Below, one piece after another: positions 8,385 through 16,464 of a stretch of DNA of 64,000 nucleotides. The notes beneath the pieces were generated by a model. That model saw only the letters and a program-made list of their open reading frames with translations, had not been told where the DNA came from and searched no databases. The translations under genes and the position numbers were made by a program. The DNA is from Chitinophagales bacterium (lineage in GTDB: Bacteria; Bacteroidota; Bacteroidia; Chitinophagales; Chitinophagaceae), in assembly GCA_026936105.1 (NCBI GenBank), contig JAIXKI010000003.1:76688-140687 (forward strand). Direction: 5' to 3'. The stretch's first letter is position 1. Each line of letters opens with the position of its first letter.

Positions 8385-9491
8385 TCATTGCACGATCAGC
8401 CGGCCTCGGATGACGATCTGCGCATTCCGATCCGTGATCAGATATAACACAATTCCTTTTTGAGCATGCAATGATGAAAGTGTTATATTATCTGAATTGA
8501 AAGTTTGAGAAGAAAGTAATCTTCCGGCTTCATCAAAAAAAAGTATATTCAATACCCTGCCGTTTCTGCCTGAAAGATGTAAAGCCTGATTTGTACTGAC
8601 CGGATTAGGATATAAAGAAATTTTATTTTCACTTCCCGGGTTCACCATAATTACTTTTGAGTATTTGGAATAACCCGAAAGCCCCAGCATTATAAGACGG
8701 TAATACAGAACACCACCCGGAGGATTTACATCCTCGTATGAATAATCAGTAGAGGCAAGGTTATTATTACTGGGAATTGAAGTTATAGTTTTAAAATTGA
8801 TGCCATCTTCGGAACGCTGCACTTCATAAGAGGTCATATTTATTTCATTGGCTGTGGTCCAGTCCAGTGTCACCGACCTGTTATTCTTCGTTGCAGAAAA
8901 GTTGATCAGATTCACCGGTAATGTCACGAAATCATAGTACACAGTTATCTGAACGTAGTCAATCTTTCCGGCAGCAGCTCCGTTTGTCGCATTGATCTTT
9001 CTCGCCGAAATTGCCACTCCGAAATTTGGTGAATTAATATCGTCAACGCTCCAGGCAAGCCCCCAGGTGTCTCCTGCATTTCCATAGGTTTGGGTTCCGT
9101 CTGTGATAGGATAAGTTGCACTGACGGCTTTTTCATCACCTTCAATCACTCCGTTCTTTACCAGTTTGATACTGTTGTCAATGGTCATTGAGTTGGCATC
9201 TGAACGTTCTATCTCAAGCACAATTCCGGAGATAGTTGAACCTGACGGAATATTAAAACCGAAACCGTTAATGACAAGATAATCTGTATAACCGTTCTTT
9301 ACTGTTATGGTGCCAAAGGTTGTGTATGAGTTATCACTTGCTGCCGTATTTCCGGGGTCATTCCATGTCTTGCTGGAGCCAGGTATGGCTACCGTAGTAA
9401 AACTATTTCCGGGAGACGGTCCTGCAATTTGCCCGGATGAATTTATCCGGGTAAAAAAGGCCAACGATAATAATAACAGGTTTTTTTTCAT
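8385..9491 (-). CDS. T9SS type A sorting domain-containing secreted protein
   Basis: A 368-residue secreted protein of unknown function. Residues 1-20 are a signal peptide ending in SGQIAG. The central part (about 40-195) is a beta-rich domain with NGFGFNIPSGSTISGIVLEIER, which I cannot assign. A fibronectin-III-like stretch follows (LPVNLINFSATKNNRSVTLDW, about 191-210, then YEVQRSEDGINFKTI), which is very common before T9SS tails. The last about 80 residues form a type A sorting domain beginning ISLYPNP and ending in IVIRGRLIVQ. It is expected on the cell surface or in the medium after type IX secretion. No catalytic motif was recognised. Confidence 0.9.
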   Translation of the reverse strand: MKKNLLLLSLAFFTRINSSGQIAGPSPGNSFTTVAIPGSSKTWNDPGNTAASDNSYTTFGTITVKNGYTDYLVINGFGFNIPSGSTISGIVLEIERSDANSMTIDNSIKLVKNGVIEGDEKAVSATYPITDGTQTYGNAGDTWGLAWSVDDINSPNFGVAISARKINATNGAAAGKIDYVQITVYYDFVTLPVNLINFSATKNNRSVTLDWTTANEINMTSYEVQRSEDGINFKTITSIPSNNNLASTDYSYEDVNPPGGVLYYRLIMLGLSGYSKYSKVIMVNPGSENKISLYPNPVSTNQALHLSGRNGRVLNILFFDEAGRLLSSQTFNSDNITLSSLHAQKGIVLYLITDRNAQIVIRGRLIVQ

Positions 9492-9809
9492 AAACAGTTT
9501 AAAGGATCACCCGCAAAAAAGCTTAGAAAGTTATTGCAAGTTCTGGTAACTAATAAAAAAGATTATTCGCAAATGTTAATATCGTGTGGAGTAAAATAGT
9601 TTTCAGGGATCCAGGCTGGTGAATGAAAATGTTGAAATGCGATCTCATTTCCCGTTTTTTTTTCGTACTGCTTTCGCCACAGATGAAATTTGAATGTAAA
9701 AAAGTTGGATGTATGATCATTTATTTTTTGAAAAAATTAAGAAAAATATCATGGATAATTTTTTTAATATAAGCGGAATGGGTACATTGCCCTAACTAAA
9801 TATTTTTTT
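9492..9809. other. Divergent intergenic region, no gene seen
   Basis: This 318-base AT-rich spacer separates a minus-strand T9SS gene from a plus-strand lipoprotein gene. It must carry both promoters, but I see no clean TTG/TAnnTTTG pair for either. No ORF, repeat or RNA-like hairpin stood out. Confidence 0.5.
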
Positions 9810-10685
9810 ATGAAACTCCTCTTAACCATTTTATCAGCAACCGTAATTATTTCTTCCTGCACCGGCGGTTGGTCTGATGCACAACGAAAACAATTTGTAA
9901 AAGAATGTGCCGATGCTGCTGCCGCAGGTATGGGGCAGGAACAGGCAAATTCTTATTGCAGTTGCATGGTGCAAAAACTGGAAGCCAAGTATCCTAACTA
10001 CACAGATGCCGCAAAAGTTTTGCAAGCGCCCAATGCACTTCAGACTCCGGAAATGCAAGCGATGGTTCAAGGTTGCCTGAACGGAACAAACGCTGGTAAT
10101 GCGGGAACGAAAAATAATGGATTAGGGGGCATCTTCGGTGATGGAAACAAAGGAGGTAATGAAAATTTGGGAGGTACAGGCAGGTGGAGTAAAAATGATG
10201 AAGACCAGTGGATGAATATATGTGCAACTGATCCTAATAACAAAGCGCTTTGTGCCTGCGTACTGCAAAAACTGGAAGCTCAATTTGCCAGTTACGATGA
10301 AATGAATCAAAAAGGCACTCAGGAACTGGGGCAACAATTAGCTCAACAGTGCCAGCAGGAAATGGGAAATGGCGGCGCTATGAATAATGGTGGCGGAATA
10401 ACAGGAGGTGGGGGAGCATGGTCAAATGCAGACGAGCAAAGTTTTTTGAATACATGTCAGACGAATGCAACGAATGCGGGGGCAGACCGCCAGACTGCAA
10501 ATGCTCATTGCAGTTGTGTATTAAAAAAGATTGAGGCTAAATATCGTACTTTGAATGAAGCAAATCAAAAAATGACTTCACAGGAAGTGAATGCCATAGA
10601 GCAGCAATGTCTCCAGGAGAGAACCGGTGGTAACCAGGGCGGCGGCTTTGACGGTTATGGGAATGATGGCGATGATGGTGATTAA
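9810..10685 (+). CDS. Lipoprotein with three tandem cysteine repeats, unknown function
   Basis: This 291-residue lipoprotein has lipobox VIISSC (Cys17). It consists of three copies of one roughly 60-70 residue module: residues 21-90, 126-184 and 204-270. Each begins with WS, has a C...CxC...C pattern (Cys 33/50/52/89, 138/148/150/181 and 216/234/236/267) and contains a K(L/I)EA(K/Q)(Y/F) helix. Low-complexity Gly/Asn linkers (91-125, 185-203) join them, and the protein ends in an acidic Gly/Asp tail. Four cysteines per unit suggest two disulfides in the periplasm or on the surface. The module looks like a domain normally found singly in small Bacteroidota lipoproteins. I do not recognise a function. 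Confidence 0.85.
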   Translation: MKLLLTILSATVIISSCTGGWSDAQRKQFVKECADAAAAGMGQEQANSYCSCMVQKLEAKYPNYTDAAKVLQAPNALQTPEMQAMVQGCLNGTNAGNAGTKNNGLGGIFGDGNKGGNENLGGTGRWSKNDEDQWMNICATDPNNKALCACVLQKLEAQFASYDEMNQKGTQELGQQLAQQCQQEMGNGGAMNNGGGITGGGGAWSNADEQSFLNTCQTNATNAGADRQTANAHCSCVLKKIEAKYRTLNEANQKMTSQEVNAIEQQCLQERTGGNQGGGFDGYGNDGDDGD

Positions 10686-10725
10686 AAGGGGAACTCTTCC
10701 TGTTTAATAAATAAATTACTTTCTT

Positions 10726-10802
10726 AGGGGTTGTTTCAAATCTTGTCTTTGAGAACCGGCTTAAGCAGTTCTTCCTTTCAAAAGACATTTGAAACAGCCC
10801 CT
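10726..10802. repeat. 77-bp near-palindromic MITE-like element or long terminator hairpin
   Basis: The ends are inverted repeats: AGGGGTTGTTTCAAAT (10726-10741) against AGGGGCTGTTTCAAAT on the other strand (ending at 10802), one mismatch in 16. The similarity continues inward (GTCTTT, GAAC) to a perfect central GCTTAAGC (10759-10766). Such ends resemble insertion-sequence terminal repeats, so it may be a miniature non-autonomous element. No clear target-site duplication is seen. It could also fold in RNA and end transcription of the upstream lipoprotein gene. Confidence 0.6.
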
Positions 10803-10826
10803 TTAGGTTTTATCCTCCTTGTAGCC

Positions 10827-10834
10827 TAATTTTG
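10827..10834 (+). promoter_or_regulatory. -7 box of pdhB
   Basis: TAATTTTG matches TAnnTTTG and lies 26 bases before the ATG at 10861. It sits just outside the palindromic element, so pdhB transcription appears independent of the upstream gene. The -33 element is weak. Confidence 0.4.
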
Positions 10835-10860
10835 CAAATCTTAAAAAATCTACGAACAAA

Positions 10861-11850
10861 ATGGCAAGATCAATTCAGTTCCGTGAAGCATTGAGAGAGG
10901 CAATGTCCGAAGAAATGAGAAGAGATGAACGAGTTTTTTTGATGGGTGAGGAAGTGGCAGAGTATAACGGCGCTTATAAAGTAAGCCAGGGAATGCTGAC
11001 TGAATTTGGTCCCAAGAGAATAATAGACACACCGATCACTGAATTGGGTTTTGCTGCAGTAGGTGTTGGAGCGGCACAGAACGGTCTTCGGCCTATCGTT
11101 GAATTCATGACCTGGAATTTTGCTGCCTTAGCCTTAGATCAAATTCTAAACACTGCTTCTAAGATGCTGGCAATGAGCGGCGGACAAATACACTGCCCGA
11201 TTGTATTTCGTGGACCCAATGGATCCGCAGGCCAGTTGGGGGCACAGCATTCCACTGCATTTGAAAGCTTGTATGCCAATATTCCCGGCATCAAAGTAGT
11301 TTCTCCAAGCAACGGTTATGATGCAAAAGGATTATTGAAACAATCCATACGATACGAAGAAGATCCCGTGGTATTCATGGAAAGCGAAGTGATGTATGGA
11401 GATAAGTCAGAAGTGCCGGAAGAAGAATATTATATTCCACTCGGCAAAGCTGATATAAAAAAACAAGGCAGAGATGTTACTTTGGTTTCATTCAATAAAA
11501 TGATGAAAGTGGCTTTAGGTGCTGCGGATGAGTTGGAAAAAGAAGGAATCAGTGCAGAGGTTATTGACCTCCGTACCATCCGGCCTCTGGATTGGGAAAC
11601 AGTGCTGGAAAGTGTGAAGAAGACCAACCGCCTTGTTATTGTGGAAGAGCAATGGCCTTTTGCATCCGTATCTTCAGAGTTGTCATACAGGATACAGAAA
11701 GAAGGATTTGATTATCTGGATGCACCGGTACGCAGGATCACTTCTGCCGATGCTCCTCTGCATTATGCTCCCAATCTTGTTGCTGCTGCATTACCGGACG
11801 TCCCAAGGACAGTCAGGCTGGTGAAAGAAGTGATGTACCTGAATAAGTAA
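10861..11850 (+). CDS. pdhB: Pyruvate dehydrogenase E1 component subunit beta
   Basis: This 329-residue protein is the beta chain of the alpha2beta2 E1 component, which decarboxylates pyruvate with thiamine diphosphate and reductively acetylates the lipoyl E2. The opening MARSIQFREALREAMSEEM, then VFLMGEEVAEYNGAYKVS, DTPITELGFAAVGVGAA and FRGPNGSAGQLGAQHS are hallmark E1-beta sequences. The C-terminal domain includes SVSSELSYRIQ and the RRITSADAPLHYAPNLV end. Length is normal. The E1-alpha and E2 genes are not adjacent, as is common in Bacteroidota. A branched-chain 2-oxoacid E1-beta is the main alternative, but the match to the pyruvate type is stronger. Confidence 0.93.
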   Translation: MARSIQFREALREAMSEEMRRDERVFLMGEEVAEYNGAYKVSQGMLTEFGPKRIIDTPITELGFAAVGVGAAQNGLRPIVEFMTWNFAALALDQILNTASKMLAMSGGQIHCPIVFRGPNGSAGQLGAQHSTAFESLYANIPGIKVVSPSNGYDAKGLLKQSIRYEEDPVVFMESEVMYGDKSEVPEEEYYIPLGKADIKKQGRDVTLVSFNKMMKVALGAADELEKEGISAEVIDLRTIRPLDWETVLESVKKTNRLVIVEEQWPFASVSSELSYRIQKEGFDYLDAPVRRITSADAPLHYAPNLVAAALPDVPRTVRLVKEVMYLNK

Positions 11851-12055
11851 TAAAGCGGATTTCAGAGGGATCACTGCTGACCATGCGAAAGATACCCATA
11901 GGTTTATATATGTAAGAGACCTATCCCGGAGAATTAATAAATGAGTTGTTTATTTTTCTGCTTTTAAATTCATTTTTACCCAATTTGATTCCGGAATGCA
12001 GAACCGGTATGAACTTCAGAGCTTTGCTATATTTTTATAATGAAAAATTTATGTA

Positions 12056-13216
12056 ATGGCTGATATTTTGATCATTGATGATGAAAGAGCAATCAGAAAG
12101 ACATTATCAGAGATATTGTCTTTTGAAGGCTACAAGATAGAAGAAGCATCCGATGGAGAAGATGGCCTGAGAAAATTTAAAGACAAGACTTATGATGTAG
12201 TATTGTGCGATATCAAAATGCCTAAGCTGGACGGAATCGAATTTTTACAGAAAGCAGGTGAGTTTAACCCGGATGTTCCTATCATTATGATATCTGGCCA
12301 TGGAAATATTGAGACCGCAGTGGAAGCTGTGAAGAAGGGTGCTTATGATTATATTTCCAAACCCCCGGATCTGAACCGTTTGCTGATCACAATCCGCAAT
12401 GCAATGGACCGCAGCACCCTGGTAACCGAAGCGAAAGTATTGAAACGCAAGGTGAGCAAAGTACAGGAGATGATCGGGGAATCGGAACCCATGAAAAAGA
12501 TCAGGGACACTATCGAAAAAGTGGCGCCGACAGATGCAAGGATTTTGATAACCGGAGAGAATGGAGTGGGTAAAGAATTGGTAGCAAGATGGGTGCATGA
12601 AAAAAGCAACAGGGCAGCAGCTCCATTGGTGGAAGTGAACTGTGCTGCCATTCCCTCGGAACTGATCGAAAGTGAATTGTTCGGACATGAAAAAGGATCG
12701 TTCACTTCAGCCATCAAACAGCGGATCGGAAAGTTTGAGCAGGCAAACGGCGGCACTTTATTTTTAGATGAGATCGGTGATATGAGCCCGAATGCGCAGG
12801 CCAAAGTACTGCGTGCATTGCAGGAAGGAAAGATCACCAGAGTGGGCGCCGATAAAGATATCTCCGTTGATGTGCGGGTCATTGCTGCCACTAATAAAGA
12901 CCTGTTGAAAGAAGTGGAGAACAAGACATTTCGCCTGGATCTTTATCATCGTTTAAGCGTCATTCTCATTCATGTGCCTTCACTGAATGAAAGGCGTGAC
13001 GATATTCCCTTGCTCATTGATCAGTTTCTCGAAGATATTTCTTCAGATTATGGATCAGCAAAAAAGAATATTGAACCGGAAGCCATTAAGTTATTGCAAC
13101 AATACAACTGGACAGGAAATATCCGTGAGTTAAGAAATGTGGTGGAAAGATTGGTGATTCTTTCGGGAAAAAGTATCACTGCAGAAGACATAAAAAATTA
13201 TGTATTGCCCAAGTGA
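12056..13216 (+). CDS. Sigma-54-dependent response regulator (NtrC family) lacking an HTH domain
   Basis: This 386-residue regulator has a receiver domain (1-120; phospho-acceptor Asp52 in LCDIKMP, Lys102) and a sigma-54 interaction AAA+ domain (about 138-375). Walker A is GENGVGKE (167-174), Walker B LFLDEIGD (235-242). The sigma-54 contact loop, canonically GAFTGA, reads GSFTSA (214-219). The C-terminus ends at NYVLPK after the AAA+ lid (WTGNIRELRNVVERL), so the Fis-type DNA-binding helix-turn-helix is missing. No histidine kinase is adjacent. It could act on promoters from solution, through a partner, or with a divergent role; a similar architecture occurs in other Bacteroidota. Confidence 0.93.
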   Translation: MADILIIDDERAIRKTLSEILSFEGYKIEEASDGEDGLRKFKDKTYDVVLCDIKMPKLDGIEFLQKAGEFNPDVPIIMISGHGNIETAVEAVKKGAYDYISKPPDLNRLLITIRNAMDRSTLVTEAKVLKRKVSKVQEMIGESEPMKKIRDTIEKVAPTDARILITGENGVGKELVARWVHEKSNRAAAPLVEVNCAAIPSELIESELFGHEKGSFTSAIKQRIGKFEQANGGTLFLDEIGDMSPNAQAKVLRALQEGKITRVGADKDISVDVRVIAATNKDLLKEVENKTFRLDLYHRLSVILIHVPSLNERRDDIPLLIDQFLEDISSDYGSAKKNIEPEAIKLLQQYNWTGNIRELRNVVERLVILSGKSITAEDIKNYVLPK

Positions 13217-13250
13217 TCTGCTCTTTAAGAAAACTTTCGGCAGTAAAATT

Positions 13251-13279
13251 TTGACAGGCAGATTATTATGATAATTTTG
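13251..13279 (+). promoter_or_regulatory. Promoter of lepB
   Basis: TTGACA begins at 13251 and TAATTTTG occupies 13272-13279, with 18 bases between the TTG and the TA. This is one of the best TTG/TAnnTTTG pairs in the window. It lies 19 bases upstream of the lepB ATG at 13299. Confidence 0.6.
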
Positions 13280-13298
13280 CCCGCTAATATATCCTGAT

Positions 13299-14840
13299 AT
13301 GCCTTTATCTCAATTGCTGGTAATTTATCTCATCACCCTACTGTACATGATGCTGCCTTCTTATGGCTTTGCAAAATTATTTGCCAAAGCAGGAGAAGCT
13401 CCGTGGAAAGCATATATCCCTTTTTATAACACATGGGTGATGCAGGACCTTGCTCAGCGTCCTAAACACTGGGTCTTCTGGCAATTGATTCCTGTGGTAG
13501 GATGGTTCATCACTCCGGGTATCTTTATTGAGTTTGCAAAACTTTTCGGGAAATTTTTAATTGGAGAACATACCCTCGCTTCATTAGTCCCTTTCTTTTA
13601 CTTCCCATACATCGCATCAAAAAACGATACAAAATTCATCGGCCCTGAAGGAGTAAAGAGATTCAGGAAAAAGGGATGGCGTGAGTGGGTAGATGCAGCC
13701 ATATTTGCCGTAGTGGCAGCCACCCTGATCCGCACTTTTGTTTTTGAAGCTTATACCATTCCTTCCGGCTCCATGGAAAAAACCTTGCTGATCAATGATT
13801 TTTTATTCGTCAGCAAATTCAGTTATGGCCCACGCATTCCCAACACTCCCTTATCTATTCCTTTTATTCATAATTATATTCCGGGGCTTAACTGGAAATC
13901 ATATTCTACAGCAATTGAATTACCGTATATCAGGTGGTTCTCTTCTCCGGTAAAGAGAGGTGACGTAGTGGTATTCAACTTTCCTAATGGCGATACAGTT
14001 ATCCATAAGGCAGGATTTGAATCCGCCAATCCATATTATGATGTGAAACGCAGAGCTGCTGCGGGCTCTGCAACCGATCAGATGATTCTGAATGACCCGG
14101 TCAATTATCCGATTGTTGTGCATCCGCCTGATAAGACCGACAATTACATCAAGAGATGCATGGGCATTGCAGGTGATACGCTGTCCATCATTCACGGTGA
14201 TGTTTATATTAATGGTAAGAAACAAATCATCCCGCCCTTTTCGGAAAGAAATTATGTGGTGGAATTGAAAGACAACAGATCACTCGACCCTGATTACCTC
14301 AAAGATCTCGGCATTATGATCAATGAGACTGAAAGTACTTCTGATTTGAATATGATGGGAAATTCCATCTATCTGATCAATATGACCGAAAAAGAAAAGA
14401 GCATACTGGAAAAATCTCCGATTATAAAAAGTGTACAACCATATTATATCAACACCCCCGATCCGACCACTTATTTCCCTTATGATACGATCCATAAATG
14501 GTCGGTGGATGAATACGGTCCGATATGGATACCAAAAAAGGGAGCTAAAGTGGAGTTGAACGATTCTACTTTCCCAATCTATCAAAGAGCCATACGGGTA
14601 TATGAAAAGAACAGTTTGGAGAAAAAAGACGGAAAGTATTTCATTAATGGGAAAGAGGCGACAGACTACACTTTTAAAATGAACTATTACTGGATGATGG
14701 GAGATAACCGCCAGGGTTCTCAGGATTCACGTTTCTGGGGATTTGTACCTGAAGACAGGATAGTAGGTGAAGCCTCTATCATTTGGTTTAGTTGGAAAGA
14801 TGGACCGAGATGGAACCGCCTTTTCAGATCAGTGAAGTGA
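13299..14840 (+). CDS. lepB: Signal peptidase I with N-terminal membrane domain and large insertion
   Basis: This 513-residue membrane protease removes signal peptides from exported proteins. The N-terminal about 120 residues carry several hydrophobic segments with the DUF5684-like WKAYIPFYNTWV sequence. The S26 catalytic domain follows a membrane segment at about 131-150: Ser158 in IPSGSMEKTLL and Lys285 in YIKRCMGIAGDTL form the catalytic dyad. The C-terminal box MMGDNRQGSQDSRFWGFVP is intact. Between Lys285 and that box lies a long insertion (about 300-460), typical of large Bacteroidota LepB. It is preceded by a good promoter and followed at 66 bases by cdd. Confidence 0.94.
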   Translation: MPLSQLLVIYLITLLYMMLPSYGFAKLFAKAGEAPWKAYIPFYNTWVMQDLAQRPKHWVFWQLIPVVGWFITPGIFIEFAKLFGKFLIGEHTLASLVPFFYFPYIASKNDTKFIGPEGVKRFRKKGWREWVDAAIFAVVAATLIRTFVFEAYTIPSGSMEKTLLINDFLFVSKFSYGPRIPNTPLSIPFIHNYIPGLNWKSYSTAIELPYIRWFSSPVKRGDVVVFNFPNGDTVIHKAGFESANPYYDVKRRAAAGSATDQMILNDPVNYPIVVHPPDKTDNYIKRCMGIAGDTLSIIHGDVYINGKKQIIPPFSERNYVVELKDNRSLDPDYLKDLGIMINETESTSDLNMMGNSIYLINMTEKEKSILEKSPIIKSVQPYYINTPDPTTYFPYDTIHKWSVDEYGPIWIPKKGAKVELNDSTFPIYQRAIRVYEKNSLEKKDGKYFINGKEATDYTFKMNYYWMMGDNRQGSQDSRFWGFVPEDRIVGEASIIWFSWKDGPRWNRLFRSVK

Positions 14841-14905
14841 TCACAACCTATGCCATAGATTTTTGTTGTATTAGAAGTTCGCCAATTTATCATTAACTTT
14901 TATCT

Positions 14906-15391
14906 ATGAAAGAAGAAAGATCAGAGTTCAGTTACCGGGTTTATGATGATATCAGTGAACTGAATGATCAGGATGCCCGTTTGCTGAAAGAAGCCAGAGA
15001 AGTTACAAAAGAAGCCTATGCTCCTTATTCCAACTTCAGGGTGGGGGCAGTAGCTGTACTCGAAAACGGCGAGAAGGTAACAGGAACTAACCAGGAGAAT
15101 GCTTCATTTCCGGTTGGCATTTGTGCCGAAAGAGTTTTATTGGGAACAGTGGCTACACTGCATCCTCAAGTGCCTATTGATACGATTGCTTTAAGTTATA
15201 AAAGTGACAGGCAGGAAAACGATCATCCGATCTCTCCCTGTGGCATGTGCCGCCAGGCATTGGTGGAATATGAAACCAGAGTAAATAAGCCGATACGGCT
15301 TATACTGAGCGGTCAGAAAGGAAAAGTATTTGTGATCGAAACGGCAAGCATGTTGTTACCTCTGGCGTTTACGAATAAAGAGTTGAAGTGA
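14906..15391 (+). CDS. cdd: Cytidine deaminase
   Basis: This 161-residue zinc enzyme converts cytidine or deoxycytidine to uridine or deoxyuridine in pyrimidine salvage. The substrate region YAPYSNFRVGAVAV (about 38-51) precedes the catalytic CAE motif in VGICAERVLL (zinc Cys and proton-shuttle Glu), and PCGMCRQAL provides the other two zinc cysteines. This is the compact tetrameric type; an about 25-residue N-terminal extension is common in Bacteroidota. All key residues are present. Confidence 0.95.
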   Translation: MKEERSEFSYRVYDDISELNDQDARLLKEAREVTKEAYAPYSNFRVGAVAVLENGEKVTGTNQENASFPVGICAERVLLGTVATLHPQVPIDTIALSYKSDRQENDHPISPCGMCRQALVEYETRVNKPIRLILSGQKGKVFVIETASMLLPLAFTNKELK

Positions 15392-15412
15392 GAAAGTAAA
15401 AGTTAAAAAGGT

Positions 15413-15522
15413 AAAAGTCAAAATTCAAAACCTGTCTGACGGCAGGAAGGATCAAACGTTTAAATATAAAACAGCAAAACACTTTAAAGAGGGGAATCTT
15501 TTAATTTTTAATTTTGACTTTT
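15413..15522. repeat. A-rich inverted repeat between cdd and ogt
   Basis: AAAAGTCAAAATT (15413-15425) recurs as its exact reverse complement at 15510-15522, near the facing ends of convergent genes. The 84-base spacing argues against a normal terminator hairpin. The surrounding AAAGTAAAAGT units resemble sequences at 33649-33676 and 60960-60984. Confidence 0.5.
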
Positions 15523-15526
15523 GAAT

Positions 15527-16024
15527 TTAAAAAAGAGTCTGTATCCCATAGGCCACTTTCGCTTCGTGTTCCAATAACCATTTTTTTCTCCATAGCCCGC
15601 CGCCATAGCCCACCAGGTCCCTGTTCGATCCGATCACACGATGGCAAGGGACAATGATGACAATATTATTTTTCCCGTTAGCATTGGCTACCGCCCTTGT
15701 TGCTTTGGTATCACCCGTCATTCTTGCCAGTTCCAGGTAGCTTATGGTTTTTGCAAAAGGAATGGTGAGCAGTTCACTCCACACTTTTTGTTGAAAAGGA
15801 GTGCCGGGCTGCTCCAGCGGAAGATCGAACTGCCTTCTTTCCCCGTTGAAATACTGTATCAACTGCTCCAGGCATTGGATGAGCAGCGGAGGCAGGTTTC
15901 TTTTTCTTCCGGGCATTTTAGTGGTCTTATCATGAAAGGATACTTCGCTGATGAAGTTTTCAGTTCCTGTTATTTTCAGCAAACCGATAGGTGATTGATA
16001 ATATGTGGTGTAAACAGTACTCAT
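15527..16024 (-). CDS. ogt: Methylated-DNA--protein-cysteine methyltransferase
   Basis: This 165-residue suicide repair protein transfers alkyl groups from O6-alkylguanine (and O4-alkylthymine) in DNA to its own cysteine. The active site is in IVIIVPCHRVIGSNRDLVGYGGG, with the PCHR cysteine. The upstream GTPFQQKVWSELLTIPFAKTISYLELA is the helix-turn-helix region, with the arginine finger in NANGKNN. Length fits the Ogt/MGMT class without an Ada N-terminal domain. Three bases separate it from the tRNA-binding gene upstream, so the two are probably cotranscribed. Confidence 0.94.
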   Translation of the reverse strand: MSTVYTTYYQSPIGLLKITGTENFISEVSFHDKTTKMPGRKRNLPPLLIQCLEQLIQYFNGERRQFDLPLEQPGTPFQQKVWSELLTIPFAKTISYLELARMTGDTKATRAVANANGKNNIVIIVPCHRVIGSNRDLVGYGGGLWRKKWLLEHEAKVAYGIQTLF

Positions 16025-16026
16025 CT

Positions 16027-16359
16027 TTATCCAATCTTCCTCCCATTACTGACAGCATGTTCGGCTTGCAATAAAATTACATTATTGTTTTCATCATAAA
16101 CACCTAGTACCAGGCATTCGCTGAAGAAACCTGCTATTTGTTTGGGCGGGAAATTGACCACTGCGATCACTTGCCTGTTCATCAGGTCTTCTTTTTTGTA
16201 GTGAAAAGTCAGCTGAGCTGAAGATCTTTTTACGCCCAGCTCACCGAAATCTATCATCAATTGATAAGCTGGTTTCCTGGCTTTAGGAAAATCTTTTACG
16301 TCAATGATAGTACCGCTGCGGATATCAATTTTTTCAAAATCTTCCCAGGTTATGCTCAT
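16027..16359 (-). CDS. tRNA-binding domain protein, CsaA-like
   Basis: This 110-residue protein is a stand-alone tRNA-binding (EMAP/TRBD-like OB-fold) protein of the CsaA type, proposed to be a chaperone or tRNA-interacting factor. The ATG at 16359 gives the expected MSITWEDFEKIDIRSGTI opening; an upstream in-frame extension is low in family signal and overlaps the divergent promoter region. Conserved pieces are IRSGTIIDVKDFPKARKPAY, VKRSSAQLTFHY, VVNFPPKQIAGFFSECLVLG and the HAVSNGRKIG end. It is followed after 2 bases by ogt. Confidence 0.92.
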   Translation of the reverse strand: MSITWEDFEKIDIRSGTIIDVKDFPKARKPAYQLMIDFGELGVKRSSAQLTFHYKKEDLMNRQVIAVVNFPPKQIAGFFSECLVLGVYDENNNVILLQAEHAVSNGRKIG

Positions 16360-16464
16360 GATCCTGTATTGTTTTTTATGCCAACTATAAATGTACAAAG
16401 TAGTTTTGTAAACATTCTTTTGACGATTAAATCCGTAACATTTAACTTGAATCAAATTTGAAGT

